Positions 55,812 through 64,000 of a stretch of 64,000 nucleotides of DNA are shown here, piece by piece. Within the stretch, counting starts at the first letter, position 1, and every line of letters begins with the position of its first letter. Origin of the DNA: Colwellia sp. 12G3 (GTDB lineage Bacteria; Pseudomonadota; Gammaproteobacteria; Enterobacterales; Alteromonadaceae); contig NZ_PJAQ01000032.1 of NCBI RefSeq assembly GCF_002836775.1, positions 124,001 through 188,000 of the forward strand. The letters are read 5' to 3'. Below the pieces are notes generated by a model. It was not told the DNA's origin and made no database searches. It saw only the letters and a program-made list of their open reading frames with translations. The position numbers were made by a program, and so were the translations under genes.

Positions 55812-58400
55812 TTATTTATATGGCGCAGAAAAAATTTTACTAAAAAATAAACTATTGGCTAGTAATTTTGCACTTCCATGCCAGTAACCTCTAAAGGCGA
55901 GTACTTCTGTAGTCGCTATTACTCGGCCTTTGCCGACGTTGTGAGCGACAATTGCGGCATTATGGGCTAATCGGTTGACTAAGTTTTTGTCAGTATAACC
56001 ACTCATCAGCGGTGCTGGCGTATATTGTGCCAAGGTAACAAACGGCTGCTTAGGGTGTTCCATGATCAAATTACTATTACGAAACAAAGGCAATAATTTT
56101 TGTTGGTAACCGTAAGCTAGCGGATGGCTAATATCTAACTCAACTTGGAAGATAGCACCTGCAATACGTTTACTGCTAGCTAGGTCTTCTTTATCTTGAT
56201 AACTAAGGTTGTCATTGTCAAACAACTGATTTATATGTTCTTTACTGACAAATCTAGCTTGTAATATTTCTTGCTTTGCTAACCAAAGAGAGGCGCGTTT
56301 CTGGCTGACAATCACTCCCCCTTGCTCTGCCCATTGTTTCAATTGCTTCGCGGTATGGTCACTAACATGCTGGTAATTACCATCAACGAGAATGATATGT
56401 GTATAACTTGATAAATCGACTTTTCTTAACTGAGCATGGTCAATAATAGAGAGTGGAATGTTTAAGGTTTCATCAAGATAAAATCGTACTTCACCTGCTT
56501 CATATTGAGATATGCCAGAGCCACCTAATAAGAGCGTCTTAGCCTTGCTAATGGGCTTTAATGAACTACTACCGATATCCACGCCTTTCATTGTTAAACC
56601 GGTACTTATACTGTCTAACGTAATACCTGTGCTATTACTGGCTTCAAGTAAAGTCGCTTGCCAGTCTGGATTTTTTTGAATACCAGCGGGGATTACTATG
56701 CTGCCCGCTTTAAATTGCTTATTTTTACCATTAATTACACTGGTAAAAGTCTTTGTTGCCACTCGTGCTTTGATATTATTAGCTAGGAGGTTATTAAGTA
56801 ATTTCGGAGCCAAAAAATGATGCCATTCAAAAATATACCCGTAAGCAGGACTACTTGTACTATTTTGTGAGAATTGTGTTGGTTGAGTCCATGCTTGATT
56901 GACAAGTTTGAGTCCGCGAGTACGATTTATTTGGATAGATTCAATATTCATGGCTAAAGGCATTGTCCAGCCGGAAACATCATAAAAAGTATTATTTTTA
57001 AAATCAGTTTGTTGATTAAACAAAGCTTGAATTAGTCGAAATTGAGGTTGCGCAAGAGGTACATAATAGCTGTTATTCTTTTGATATTTTTTATCCCTAT
57101 ATTCAAACTCTGCATTTAGTGGATAAGCATTAATTTTATGCTGCGCTAATTTTGACAACAAAGCATTGAGTCGGAAGTTATCCTTGCTTTCGTGTAACAA
57201 ATAACCGGCGAAATTTTCTTGTTTTGCTAGTTTATCGCTCTGCTGATAAAACTCACTGCGGTATTGCTTCAATTGCTCTCTATTTTTCCAAGCACCATTT
57301 ATGGTGGAAAGCGATGTGGTGACATGATTTTGTATACTAAATTCTAAAGTAAGTAAGCCATTAATTGTTTCTTGCTGCATTCCTCTAGCGCTAGCTTGCT
57401 CGAACAAAATGCCAATGCTGCCATTGATATCAGGGTAGGTTGAACCTTTACCGTAGTAAAAATCATCGAAATTTTCTTCGCTATAATAAAGACGTTTTTG
57501 TTTGTCTAATGCCGCGGCATGAAATGTAGCCAAGGTAGTTGTTAATTCGATATTTCTCTTTGGTGTCAGTGGATGAGTGCGGCTTTGAATGCCGGGTTGA
57601 AAAAAGTAACTGCTGTTATGACCCATTTCATGAAAATCACCAACAACATGGGGTTGGTATTGGTGGAAGTACGTTAATCTATGTTGGCTTTCTTGTTGGG
57701 AAAGTAATAACCAATCGCGATTTAAATCAAACCAGAAATGATTAGTACGTCCGGTAACCCAGTCTTGGTGGTGTTCTATGTGGTTTACGTCGCTATTGTC
57801 AGTAGAGTTGCGATAAGTACTTACCCAGTTTACAAATCTATCCATTCCATCAGGGTTGATACTCGGCTCTAATACGATCACGGTATTGGCAAGTAATTCA
57901 GCCATTTTTTCATCAGTATTAGCGGCTAAGTAATAGGCAACAATCATGGCGGCATTAGCGCCACTTATTTCATCACCATGTACGCTATAGCCTAGCCAAA
58001 TTACTAAAGGGGCACTGTCAGCCTTTTGTTTATCAGACTGTTTTTTCTGTTGGGAAACCTTTTGAGAAAAAATGTCGCGATCACTGAGAATAGTCGATAA
58101 ATTTGCTAAATTTTTAGCACTAGAAATGGTAACAAGTAGCTGTTCTCTCTGCTGAGGTGTTTTTCCCATAGACGTGATACTTACACGCTCAGAATCCTTG
58201 GCTAGCTGATAAAAGTAACTCTTTAGTTGATCATGTCTGACATGACGTTGGCCAATTTCAAATCCTAAACTGTGACGAGGTGAGGAAATTTTGCTATTAA
58301 ATTGACTACCCGTAGGTAAGTAATCTTGTACAGGCATTGCAATAAGTTTGGCAGAGCAGACTAGAGTAATTGATAAAATTATAATTCGTATAAGTAACAT
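55812..58400 (-). CDS. Secreted M14 family zinc carboxypeptidase-like protein
   Basis: An 862-residue exported peptidase. A signal peptide (about 1-21) precedes an M14 domain (about 45-380) with zinc ligands His141 and Glu144 (HGDE), His256 (DFHEMGH) and the candidate catalytic Glu333 (LFEQAS). The long C-terminal part (about 400-862) has beta-rich and glutamine-amidotransferase-like segments (VDLSSYTHIILVDGNY, EQGGVIVSQK) typical of large bacterial M14 proteins. It would trim peptides outside the cytoplasm. It is divergent from nfuA. Confidence 0.85.
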   Translation of the reverse strand: MLLIRIIILSITLVCSAKLIAMPVQDYLPTGSQFNSKISSPRHSLGFEIGQRHVRHDQLKSYFYQLAKDSERVSITSMGKTPQQREQLLVTISSAKNLANLSTILSDRDIFSQKVSQQKKQSDKQKADSAPLVIWLGYSVHGDEISGANAAMIVAYYLAANTDEKMAELLANTVIVLEPSINPDGMDRFVNWVSTYRNSTDNSDVNHIEHHQDWVTGRTNHFWFDLNRDWLLLSQQESQHRLTYFHQYQPHVVGDFHEMGHNSSYFFQPGIQSRTHPLTPKRNIELTTTLATFHAAALDKQKRLYYSEENFDDFYYGKGSTYPDINGSIGILFEQASARGMQQETINGLLTLEFSIQNHVTTSLSTINGAWKNREQLKQYRSEFYQQSDKLAKQENFAGYLLHESKDNFRLNALLSKLAQHKINAYPLNAEFEYRDKKYQKNNSYYVPLAQPQFRLIQALFNQQTDFKNNTFYDVSGWTMPLAMNIESIQINRTRGLKLVNQAWTQPTQFSQNSTSSPAYGYIFEWHHFLAPKLLNNLLANNIKARVATKTFTSVINGKNKQFKAGSIVIPAGIQKNPDWQATLLEASNSTGITLDSISTGLTMKGVDIGSSSLKPISKAKTLLLGGSGISQYEAGEVRFYLDETLNIPLSIIDHAQLRKVDLSSYTHIILVDGNYQHVSDHTAKQLKQWAEQGGVIVSQKRASLWLAKQEILQARFVSKEHINQLFDNDNLSYQDKEDLASSKRIAGAIFQVELDISHPLAYGYQQKLLPLFRNSNLIMEHPKQPFVTLAQYTPAPLMSGYTDKNLVNRLAHNAAIVAHNVGKGRVIATTEVLAFRGYWHGSAKLLANSLFFSKIFSAPYK

Positions 58401-58584
58401 CTAGATGACCTCGTTTATAGACTTGTCTAAGGTATCAAACAAAAGCGTAAAAATCATTAGCACATAAGCAAATAGCAGCGTAAAATAGTCATACTTGAGT
58501 AAAACAGTCAGGTATTTTTCAACTGATTACTTTAAAGTGATTTTAAAGTGGTAAAAGTATCCGAGAGCAGAGAGAGTTAAAATA

Positions 58585-59163
58585 ATGATCACTATTTCAG
58601 ACAATGCGCAGCAGCATTTTATTAAATTACTTTCGCAACAAGCTGAAGGCACCCATATTCGTGTTTTTGTTGTAAACCCTGGCACAGCGAAAGCTGAATG
58701 TGGCGTTTCTTATTGCCCACCTGACGCGGTTGAAGCAGACGATATCACACTGCCTTTCGAAGGCTTCTCAGCGATGGTAGATGCAGACAGTAAAAGTTTT
58801 CTAGAAGACGCTGAAATTGACTTTACAACAGATCAAATGGGCTCACAGCTTACGTTAAAAGCGCCTAACGCTAAATTACGGAAAGTCGCTGATGACGCAC
58901 CATTATTTGAACGCGTGCATTATTTCTTACAAGCTGAAGTTAATCCACAATTAGCGGGTCACGGTGGTGAATGTACTTTGGTTGAAATTACCGAAGATGG
59001 CTATGCAGTATTACAATTTGGCGGTGGCTGTAATGGTTGTGCACAAATTGATGTTACAGTAAAAGATGGTATTGAAAAGCAGTTGATTGACTTAATGGCT
59101 GGCGAAATTAAAGGCGTTAAAGATGCAACAGAGCATGAGCGCGGTGATCATTCGTATTACTAA
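58585..59163 (+). CDS. nfuA: Fe/S biogenesis protein NfuA
   Basis: A 192-residue iron-sulfur carrier with a degenerate A-type domain (about 1-95) and an Nfu domain (about 105-190) carrying the cluster-binding GGGCNGC (Cys149 and Cys152, the same numbers as in E. coli). It delivers 4Fe-4S clusters, especially under oxidative or iron stress. In E. coli nfuA follows gntX and bioH; here the M14 gene is inserted between. Two small membrane-protein genes follow closely. Confidence 0.96.
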   Translation: MITISDNAQQHFIKLLSQQAEGTHIRVFVVNPGTAKAECGVSYCPPDAVEADDITLPFEGFSAMVDADSKSFLEDAEIDFTTDQMGSQLTLKAPNAKLRKVADDAPLFERVHYFLQAEVNPQLAGHGGECTLVEITEDGYAVLQFGGGCNGCAQIDVTVKDGIEKQLIDLMAGEIKGVKDATEHERGDHSYY

Positions 59164-59188
59164 AATTTACTGATGTGATTAATTCCAC

Positions 59189-59449
59189 ATGATTAAATTA
59201 TTAGAAAAAATAGGCCAAAATCCACAAGTCAGTTTAACGCTGTTCCTACGTGGACTTGGCCTTTTTGTTATTGGTTTGCTCTTCATTGCTTTAGGATATT
59301 TCTATCATCACCTTTGGCAAATTATTGGCATTATAACACTGGCACTCGCCTGCTTATTGGCAGCATGGGGCTATGTGGGAATCTTTGCCAATCGTTGGCT
59401 AAATATCCTTTATCGCACTAGACCGACTAACAAACGACCGACAAAATAA
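59189..59449 (+). CDS. Small membrane protein of unknown function
   Basis: An 86-residue protein with two hydrophobic segments (about 22-44 and 46-70) and a basic C-terminus (NILYRTRPTNKRPTK). It begins 25 bp after nfuA and ends 13 bp before a VanZ-like gene, so the three are probably one transcript. I do not recognise the family. Confidence 0.7.
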   Translation: MIKLLEKIGQNPQVSLTLFLRGLGLFVIGLLFIALGYFYHHLWQIIGIITLALACLLAAWGYVGIFANRWLNILYRTRPTNKRPTK

Positions 59450-59462
59450 ACGCATACACTCA

Positions 59463-59825
59463 ATGAAATTAATTACGAATTTAATAAAACAATATTGGCT
59501 TATCCTTACAGTTTTTTTACTGACTGCTATCGCAACGTTATCTTTATGGCCAGTGGAACATTTACCACAAGTCCCGGGAAGTGATAAGACGCATCACTTC
59601 ATCTCTTATGGTGCCTTAATGTTACCGCTCGCGTTACGAAAACCAAAGCACTGGCTATGGATAGCCTTTGGCTTTGCGAGTTTTAGCGGTGCAATTGAGT
59701 TAATTCAACCTTACGTTAATAGATATGGCGAATGGCTTGATATGGCTGCCAATGTTGCAGGTTTAGCGTGTGGCATAATACTGGCTAAATTTATTGAATA
59801 TTTGGTGAAAGGTAACACTAAGTAA
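59463..59825 (+). CDS. VanZ-like family membrane protein
   Basis: A 120-residue protein with about four membrane segments and the VanZ-like pattern GSDKTHHFISYGALMLP near residue 38 and GAIELIQPYVNRYGEWLDM near 78. VanZ of vancomycin-resistance elements gives the family name, but most chromosomal members have unknown roles. It is downstream of nfuA. Confidence 0.75.
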   Translation: MKLITNLIKQYWLILTVFLLTAIATLSLWPVEHLPQVPGSDKTHHFISYGALMLPLALRKPKHWLWIAFGFASFSGAIELIQPYVNRYGEWLDMAANVAGLACGIILAKFIEYLVKGNTK

Positions 59826-59938
59826 CACTTGATTACATAAGCTATACATGTGATTGATTATTAGTTGACCGGTATCAAGCTTGGTACATATTGGCGTGTT
59901 AATATTCATTTACTTTACTTAATCAAGCCAATTACCCT

Positions 59939-60214
59939 ATGTCGACAAAAACTCCAGCACATCATCTTCCTGTAGCACATCCACCAAAGCGTTTTTGGCA
60001 AAAAGCATCATCCATAATCGCAAAAGGCAGCTTTGGCTTGGCTGCTATTGGCGTTGTGGTGACAATCATTTATGGCGGTGATGTTGAAGCCGATATTAAA
60101 GCTGCGCTTGGTGCCACCACCTTCTTTTGTTTTGCTGTTGGTGTTGTGTGTCAAACGATGGCAGGTACTAGCATTCCAAATTTAAAGCCGGCGCCAAATA
60201 ATGTTGATCATTAA
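59939..60214 (+). CDS. Small membrane protein of unknown function
   Basis: A 91-residue protein with two hydrophobic segments (about 28-46 and 54-76). The N-terminus is rich in His, Pro and Lys. No family is recognised. It stands alone, with about 110 bp before and 200 bp after. It is probably a real gene given its coherent composition. Confidence 0.6.
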   Translation: MSTKTPAHHLPVAHPPKRFWQKASSIIAKGSFGLAAIGVVVTIIYGGDVEADIKAALGATTFFCFAVGVVCQTMAGTSIPNLKPAPNNVDH

Positions 60215-60416
60215 CAATGCTACCAACGTTGTTTTAATCGTGATGCATGGGAATAGTGTAACGCTGATAATTGATAAGACCGAGAGTAAGATTAAGTAAA
60301 ATAGACGTTTTTATTGATCGAAAGGACTAGTTTTAATCAAAAAAACATCCTAAAGTTCTAGTGGTTTAAAGTAAAAGACGTTATTTTATCTTTTCTGATT
60401 TTTAAGGGTATAGACC

Positions 60417-61490
60417 ATGAAAAAGATGTTGCGGACACTATTTTCAGTTTCATTATTATTGAGCGTTACGCTCAGTAGTCATGCAGCAGTAATTCTACAA
60501 TACCATCACGTGAGCGATAGTACACCAGCAAGCACCAGTATTTCTCCAAAGCAATTTGAAGTGCACTTACAGTATCTTAAAGATAATAATTTTAAAGTTG
60601 TACCTTTATCTGAGTTAATTGAAGGCATAAAAAAACAACAACCCTTACCGGATAAAAGCGTCGCTATCACTTTTGATGATGCCTATAGGGATGTCTTAAC
60701 TCAGGCCAAGCCCATTTTAGACAAGTTTGCTTTTCCTTATACCATTTATGTAAACCCTGGCATTATCAATCGAAATGTAAAAAATGATGCCTCACATTAT
60801 TTGTCTTGGATTCAACTCAAAGCGCTTTCAGATGAAGGTGTCATTATTGCAAACCATGGTTATGAACATGATTCAATGGCACGTATCACTGGAGGGTTAA
60901 CGCAAGCACAATGGCTGAGTAAGCAAACGGAATTATTATTAAAAGCGGAAGCTATTATTAAAGAAAATACCGGTCAAAGCTGGCGATATTATGCTTATCC
61001 TTATGGAGAGTATGATGTAGCGGTGCAAGCATGGGCTAAAGCAAATGACTTTGTCGCATTTTCTCAGCAATCAGGAGCAATCGATTTATCGACTGATTTA
61101 ACCAGCGTACCACGTTTTCCTGCCTCAAAACCGTACGATAAAATATCAGGTTTACGTGATAAATTAAACTCGTTGGCATTCAATATTAGTTTGAAAGGTG
61201 AGCAAGCCGAAACAACCTTTAAACACAATGAAGCCAAAAGTATTACCTTTGATATTGAAAGCGGTGACTTTTATAAATCGGCTTTAAATTGTTATATTTC
61301 TGGCTTAGGTAAGCAAAAAATCACCTGGCATGATGATAAGAGTTTTAGCATTAACTTTAGTAAAGATCTTCCCGTTGGCAGAGTTCGTGCTAACTGTACC
61401 GCGGCAAGTATCAGCAAACCAGGTCGCTACTATTGGTATTCTAAACCGTGGTTTATCTTAAAAGAGGATGGTAGCTGGTACCATTTATAA
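60417..61490 (+). CDS. Exported polysaccharide deacetylase
   Basis: A 357-residue protein with a signal peptide (about 1-23, ending SSHA) and a NodB/CE4 deacetylase domain (about 24-255). Metal and catalytic residues are seen in TFDDAY (Asp87, Asp88) and NHGYEHD (His147, His151), with YYAYPYGEYD as a further motif. The C-terminal 100 residues form a separate beta-rich domain. Chitin or another N-acetylated glycan could be the substrate, but it is far from the chitin cluster. AAGGG precedes the ATG. Confidence 0.88.
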   Translation: MKKMLRTLFSVSLLLSVTLSSHAAVILQYHHVSDSTPASTSISPKQFEVHLQYLKDNNFKVVPLSELIEGIKKQQPLPDKSVAITFDDAYRDVLTQAKPILDKFAFPYTIYVNPGIINRNVKNDASHYLSWIQLKALSDEGVIIANHGYEHDSMARITGGLTQAQWLSKQTELLLKAEAIIKENTGQSWRYYAYPYGEYDVAVQAWAKANDFVAFSQQSGAIDLSTDLTSVPRFPASKPYDKISGLRDKLNSLAFNISLKGEQAETTFKHNEAKSITFDIESGDFYKSALNCYISGLGKQKITWHDDKSFSINFSKDLPVGRVRANCTAASISKPGRYYWYSKPWFILKEDGSWYHL

Positions 61491-61491
61491 G

Positions 61492-61513
61492 AGGGTAAGT
61501 TTTTACCCTTGTT
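61492..61513. terminator. Hairpin between convergent deacetylase and sco genes
   Basis: A 7-bp stem (AGGGTAA / TTACCCT) with a short loop and partial T runs lies just after the deacetylase stop. It may act on both strands. Confidence 0.55.
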
Positions 61514-61529
61514 TCTTATCTATTGTAAA

Positions 61530-62222
61530 TTATTGATAGAGAGCGACTATTTTTTGATAGTCGCTTAATAACTTATCATTGTCAATGCTAGGCACTTTAC
61601 CTACAGCTTGCTCAGGTCTAAATATTGCCGATATCTTGCCTTCAGGATTGATTAATACTAATGATGCGCTGTGATCTACCCAATAGTTTTCATCTCCAAC
61701 AGGTACATCAACCTCGCCTTTACTTGCCTCTTTACTTGCCTCTTTACTTGCCTCTTTACTAGTGATGGCATACATCAATCCTAAATTACGAGAGAATGGG
61801 AAGAGCACGTCGTGTTCTGCCCGCAAAGCTTTAAAGTTAGGGTTAAAATATCCAATGTATTGTTCAAGCTTTTCGGTGGTGTCTCTTTTAGGATCAACAG
61901 AGACTAATAACACCTGACTATTGTCGGCAATGGCGGTTATGTCTTCATAAATAAAATTGAGGTTTTGTAGGGTTGTTGGACAAACATCAGGGCAAGAGGT
62001 ATAGCCAAAAAATACCAGTGACCATTTGTCGAGTAGCTGTGTGTTATTAAAAGGCTGACCTAGCTCATCAGTTAAGGTAAAAGCTGATATTGGCCGAGCC
62101 TGTTTATAATGCAAGGCATACTCAGGTGGCAGCATTTGCTTTGTTTGCGTCATAAGATGAAAGCCAACTGCGCCTGCACTGATTGATATTAAGGCAATAA
62201 TGCCATAGATAGTTTTATTCAT
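61530..62222 (-). CDS. SCO1/SenC family copper chaperone
   Basis: A 230-residue membrane-anchored thioredoxin-fold protein that delivers copper to cytochrome c oxidase. The N-terminal anchor spans about 5-24; copper ligands are Cys77 and Cys81 (TSCPDVCP) and His184 (WVDHSAS). Between them is an insert of repeated KEAS units (about 156-168) coded by 12-bp tandem repeats. It is downstream of cyoE on the same strand, matching its role in oxidase assembly. Confidence 0.94.
   Translation of the reverse strand: MNKTIYGIIALISISAGAVGFHLMTQTKQMLPPEYALHYKQARPISAFTLTDELGQPFNNTQLLDKWSLVFFGYTSCPDVCPTTLQNLNFIYEDITAIADNSQVLLVSVDPKRDTTEKLEQYIGYFNPNFKALRAEHDVLFPFSRNLGLMYAITSKEASKEASKEASKGEVDVPVGDENYWVDHSASLVLINPEGKISAIFRPEQAVGKVPSIDNDKLLSDYQKIVALYQ
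61726..61760 (-). repeat. 12-bp tandem repeat inside the sco gene
   Basis: About three copies of GCCTCTTTACTT (plus-strand reading), encoding SKEA repeats. The unit is a multiple of three, so copy-number change keeps the frame. Confidence 0.9.
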
Positions 62223-62298
62223 CGAAACCCTGTGTTTATTGTTACTAATTTATAATACTAAGTTATTGATAATAAATTTTACTCGTTATTTTATAAAA

Positions 62299-63252
62299 CT
62301 AGCCCATGGGTAGCCAATAATGATCGAGTAGTAAAATAATGAAAAGCAACATTAAATGTATGATGGAAAATTTGAATGTTGCCATTGCCGTTTCTTCTTT
62401 TGCATGAAACTTGAGCTGCCAAGCATAGCCAAAAAAGATCAAGTTCAAAGTACAGGCCCCGACTAAGTACAACCAATTGCTCATGCCAACTAAATAAGGT
62501 AATAAGCAGACAACAAAGAGTAATACGGTATATAACAATATCTGTGTTTTAGTGAAACTCACTCCATGGGTTACCGGCAACATAGGTATATTAACTTTGG
62601 CATAATCATCTTTACGGTGAATAGCTAATGCCCAAAAGTGTGGTGGTGTCCAAGTAAAAATTATCAAGACTAATAATAAAGCGTTAGGTGCTACTTCATT
62701 AGTCATTGCTGTCCAACCCAATAAAGGAGGGATAGCACCGGCTAAACCACCAATAGTGATATTTTGCGGGGTAGCACGCTTTAAATACATGGTATAAACA
62801 AAGCTATAACCCACTAAACCCGCTAAGGTCAAAAATGCAGTCAGAGGGTTAACTAAGGCATAAAGCATAATAAAACCTAACAAGGCTATGGTCGTAGCAA
62901 ACACAATGGCACTAGTGACGCTAATTCTACCTTCAGGTAAAGGCCTGTTATGTGTTCTGCCCATAACCGTATCAATTTTTTCATCGACGATATGATTAAT
63001 CGCTGCTGCGGCTGAAGATAATAAAGCAATGCCTAACATTGCTGGTATTAGCAATTGCCACGGTAAACCTCCAGGAACAGACAAACTCATACCCACTAAT
63101 GCGGTCAGTACGAGTAAAGCGACAACTTTAGGTTTTGTTATATCGTAATAAGCGCGCCAATTAGCAAAAACACTACTAATAGAAAAGGCTTGATGACCAG
63201 TGTTATTCGCTGGCGATATCGGTGACATTGTTTTATTAATAGCTTTACTCAT
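62299..63252 (-). CDS. cyoE: Protoheme IX farnesyltransferase
   Basis: A 317-residue inner-membrane prenyltransferase that converts haem B to haem O. About eight or nine membrane helices are visible, with the prenyl-phosphate-binding motif [20 protein letters not shown] near residue 86. It overlaps ctaA by 8 bp and has GGAG 7 bp before its ATG, so it is translated in tandem with the haem A synthase that uses its product. Also called ctaB. Confidence 0.96.
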   Translation of the reverse strand: MSKAINKTMSPISPANNTGHQAFSISSVFANWRAYYDITKPKVVALLVLTALVGMSLSVPGGLPWQLLIPAMLGIALLSSAAAAINHIVDEKIDTVMGRTHNRPLPEGRISVTSAIVFATTIALLGFIMLYALVNPLTAFLTLAGLVGYSFVYTMYLKRATPQNITIGGLAGAIPPLLGWTAMTNEVAPNALLLVLIIFTWTPPHFWALAIHRKDDYAKVNIPMLPVTHGVSFTKTQILLYTVLLFVVCLLPYLVGMSNWLYLVGACTLNLIFFGYAWQLKFHAKEETAMATFKFSIIHLMLLFIILLLDHYWLPMG

Positions 63253-64000
63253 AGAGAGACTCCTCGGAATTTTGTCTTAACTTATAAGCTAAGGTGATCA
63301 AACTTAGCATTAAAAAGGCGGCAACTAAATTGTGCGCAACAGCCACTTTAAGTGGCAACGAAAACCAAATATTACTGACCCCCAAACTGATTTGAATAAT
63401 TAATAAACTCAGTAAAATAATAGCGGCACTTTTTATAGAATGAGTTCTTGCCTTGATAAAAACCATGATGGCTAACCAAGCGAGAAATAGACCCGTTATG
63501 ATAGCGCCTAAGCGATGACTAACATGGATAGTGACTCGTTCATTATGGGCGAGGTGACCAAATTCATAACTTTCTTTGGCTGGAGGAATTAAGTCAAATG
63601 ACTGTTCAAAACTTAAATCCGATAACCAGTCACCCTGACAAATGGGTAACTCTACACAACTCATCGCGGCATAATTTGATGAGGTCCAACCGCCAAGGGC
63701 AATTTGTGCGGTCAAAATAGTAATACCCAGTAGTGCAAAGCTACTGTATTTTTTAAGTTGCCAATCGACTAAATTCGCTCCTTGAGCGTTTATTCCTTTA
63801 GACTTAATGCGTAAATATAATAAAAAGAGTAAACACAGTGTGGTGAAGCCGCCGAGTAAATGCCCCATCACCACAATAGGCATTAACTTCAGCGTTACCG
63901 TCCACATACCTAGTGCAGCTTGGAAGATAACAACGCATAAAATGCATAGCGGTAGCAAGACCGGATATCGAACTCTTGAGCTTTTTGAAAAACGTAATTT
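63245..64000 (-). CDS. ctaA: Haem A synthase (CtaA/COX15), partial
   Basis: The 5' end lies beyond the window; the frame stays open to base 64000, giving about 251 residues of a protein usually near 330-350. It has at least six membrane segments and histidine-containing motifs [18 protein letters not shown] and [10 protein letters not shown] expected for haem ligation. It converts haem O to haem A for cytochrome oxidase. A TTG near 63958 within the frame is not the true start. It is the first visible gene of the ctaA-cyoE-sco group. Confidence 0.93.
   Translation of the reverse strand, partial: KLRFSKSSRVRYPVLLPLCILCVVIFQAALGMWTVTLKLMPIVVMGHLLGGFTTLCLLFLLYLRIKSKGINAQGANLVDWQLKKYSSFALLGITILTAQIALGGWTSSNYAAMSCVELPICQGDWLSDLSFEQSFDLIPPAKESYEFGHLAHNERVTIHVSHRLGAIITGLFLAWLAIMVFIKARTHSIKSAAIILLSLLIIQISLGVSNIWFSLPLKVAVAHNLVAAFLMLSLITLAYKLRQNSEESLYE

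Overview
The window is AT-rich, gene-dense chromosome from a marine gammaproteobacterium of the Alteromonadales, most likely Colwellia or a close relative. This rests on the combination of an ftsY-ftsE-ftsX-rpoH block, a gppA-rhlB / trxA-rho block, tatABC followed by tatD and hemB, coaBC / radC / rpmB-rpmG / mutM / coaD, a haem A assembly block (ctaA-cyoE-sco), many secreted modular chitin-degrading enzymes, and genome-repeat-like palindromic elements. The genus is an inference; no rRNA or tRNA gene is present to confirm it.

Layout. 1-2.9 kb: the 3' end of an ohr-like gene, an MDR oxidoreductase, an alpha/beta hydrolase and a cold-shock/DUF1294 membrane protein. 2.9-4.3 kb: a leucine-rich-repeat protein kinase. 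4.4-12.1 kb, minus strand: a secreted chitin-degradation cluster of GH18 chitinase, AA10 lytic polysaccharide monooxygenase and second GH18 chitinase, closed by a strong terminator. 12.6-18.4 kb: a small exported unknown, a SapC-family protein, a long repetitive coiled-coil protein, a DUF416 (YjaG-like) protein and an exported serine beta-lactamase-like hydrolase. 18.4-24.2 kb: ogt and rsmD facing ftsY-ftsE-ftsX-rpoH. 24.4-32.1 kb: a TonB-dependent receptor, tatABC, an exported unknown, tatD, a diguanylate cyclase and hemB. 32-34 kb: a glutathione S-transferase diverging from a TetR regulator, with a perfect palindrome between them. 33.7-40.7 kb: gppA-like, rhlB, trxA, rho, ubiD and fre.

40.8-46.6 kb: a LuxR-type response regulator, a membrane diguanylate cyclase, pepD, slmA and coaBC. 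46.7-51.8 kb: radC, a PilZ protein, an orphan ParA-like ATPase with a probable ribbon-helix-helix partner, rpmB-rpmG, an exported unknown, mutM and coaD. 52-55.8 kb: a TetR regulator, an HExxH metalloprotease-like protein beside a miniature flagellar-rod-like protein, bioH and a ComF-type phosphoribosyltransferase. 55.8-64 kb: an M14 peptidase, nfuA, small membrane proteins including a VanZ-like one, a polysaccharide deacetylase, and sco, cyoE and ctaA (cut by the window edge).

Most of the window is conserved housekeeping sequence. The parts most worth a second look are the non-coding palindromic elements (three families between 15.7 and 38.4 kb, one ending just upstream of ubiD and one carrying a promoter-like sequence for the DUF416 gene), the hairpin directly abutting the LPMO ribosome binding site, the divergent GST/TetR operator, the LRR kinase, the orphan ParA/RHH pair and the miniature rod-like protein. 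I saw no phage, insertion sequence with transposase, CRISPR array or obvious defence island, and no clearly new multi-gene system.
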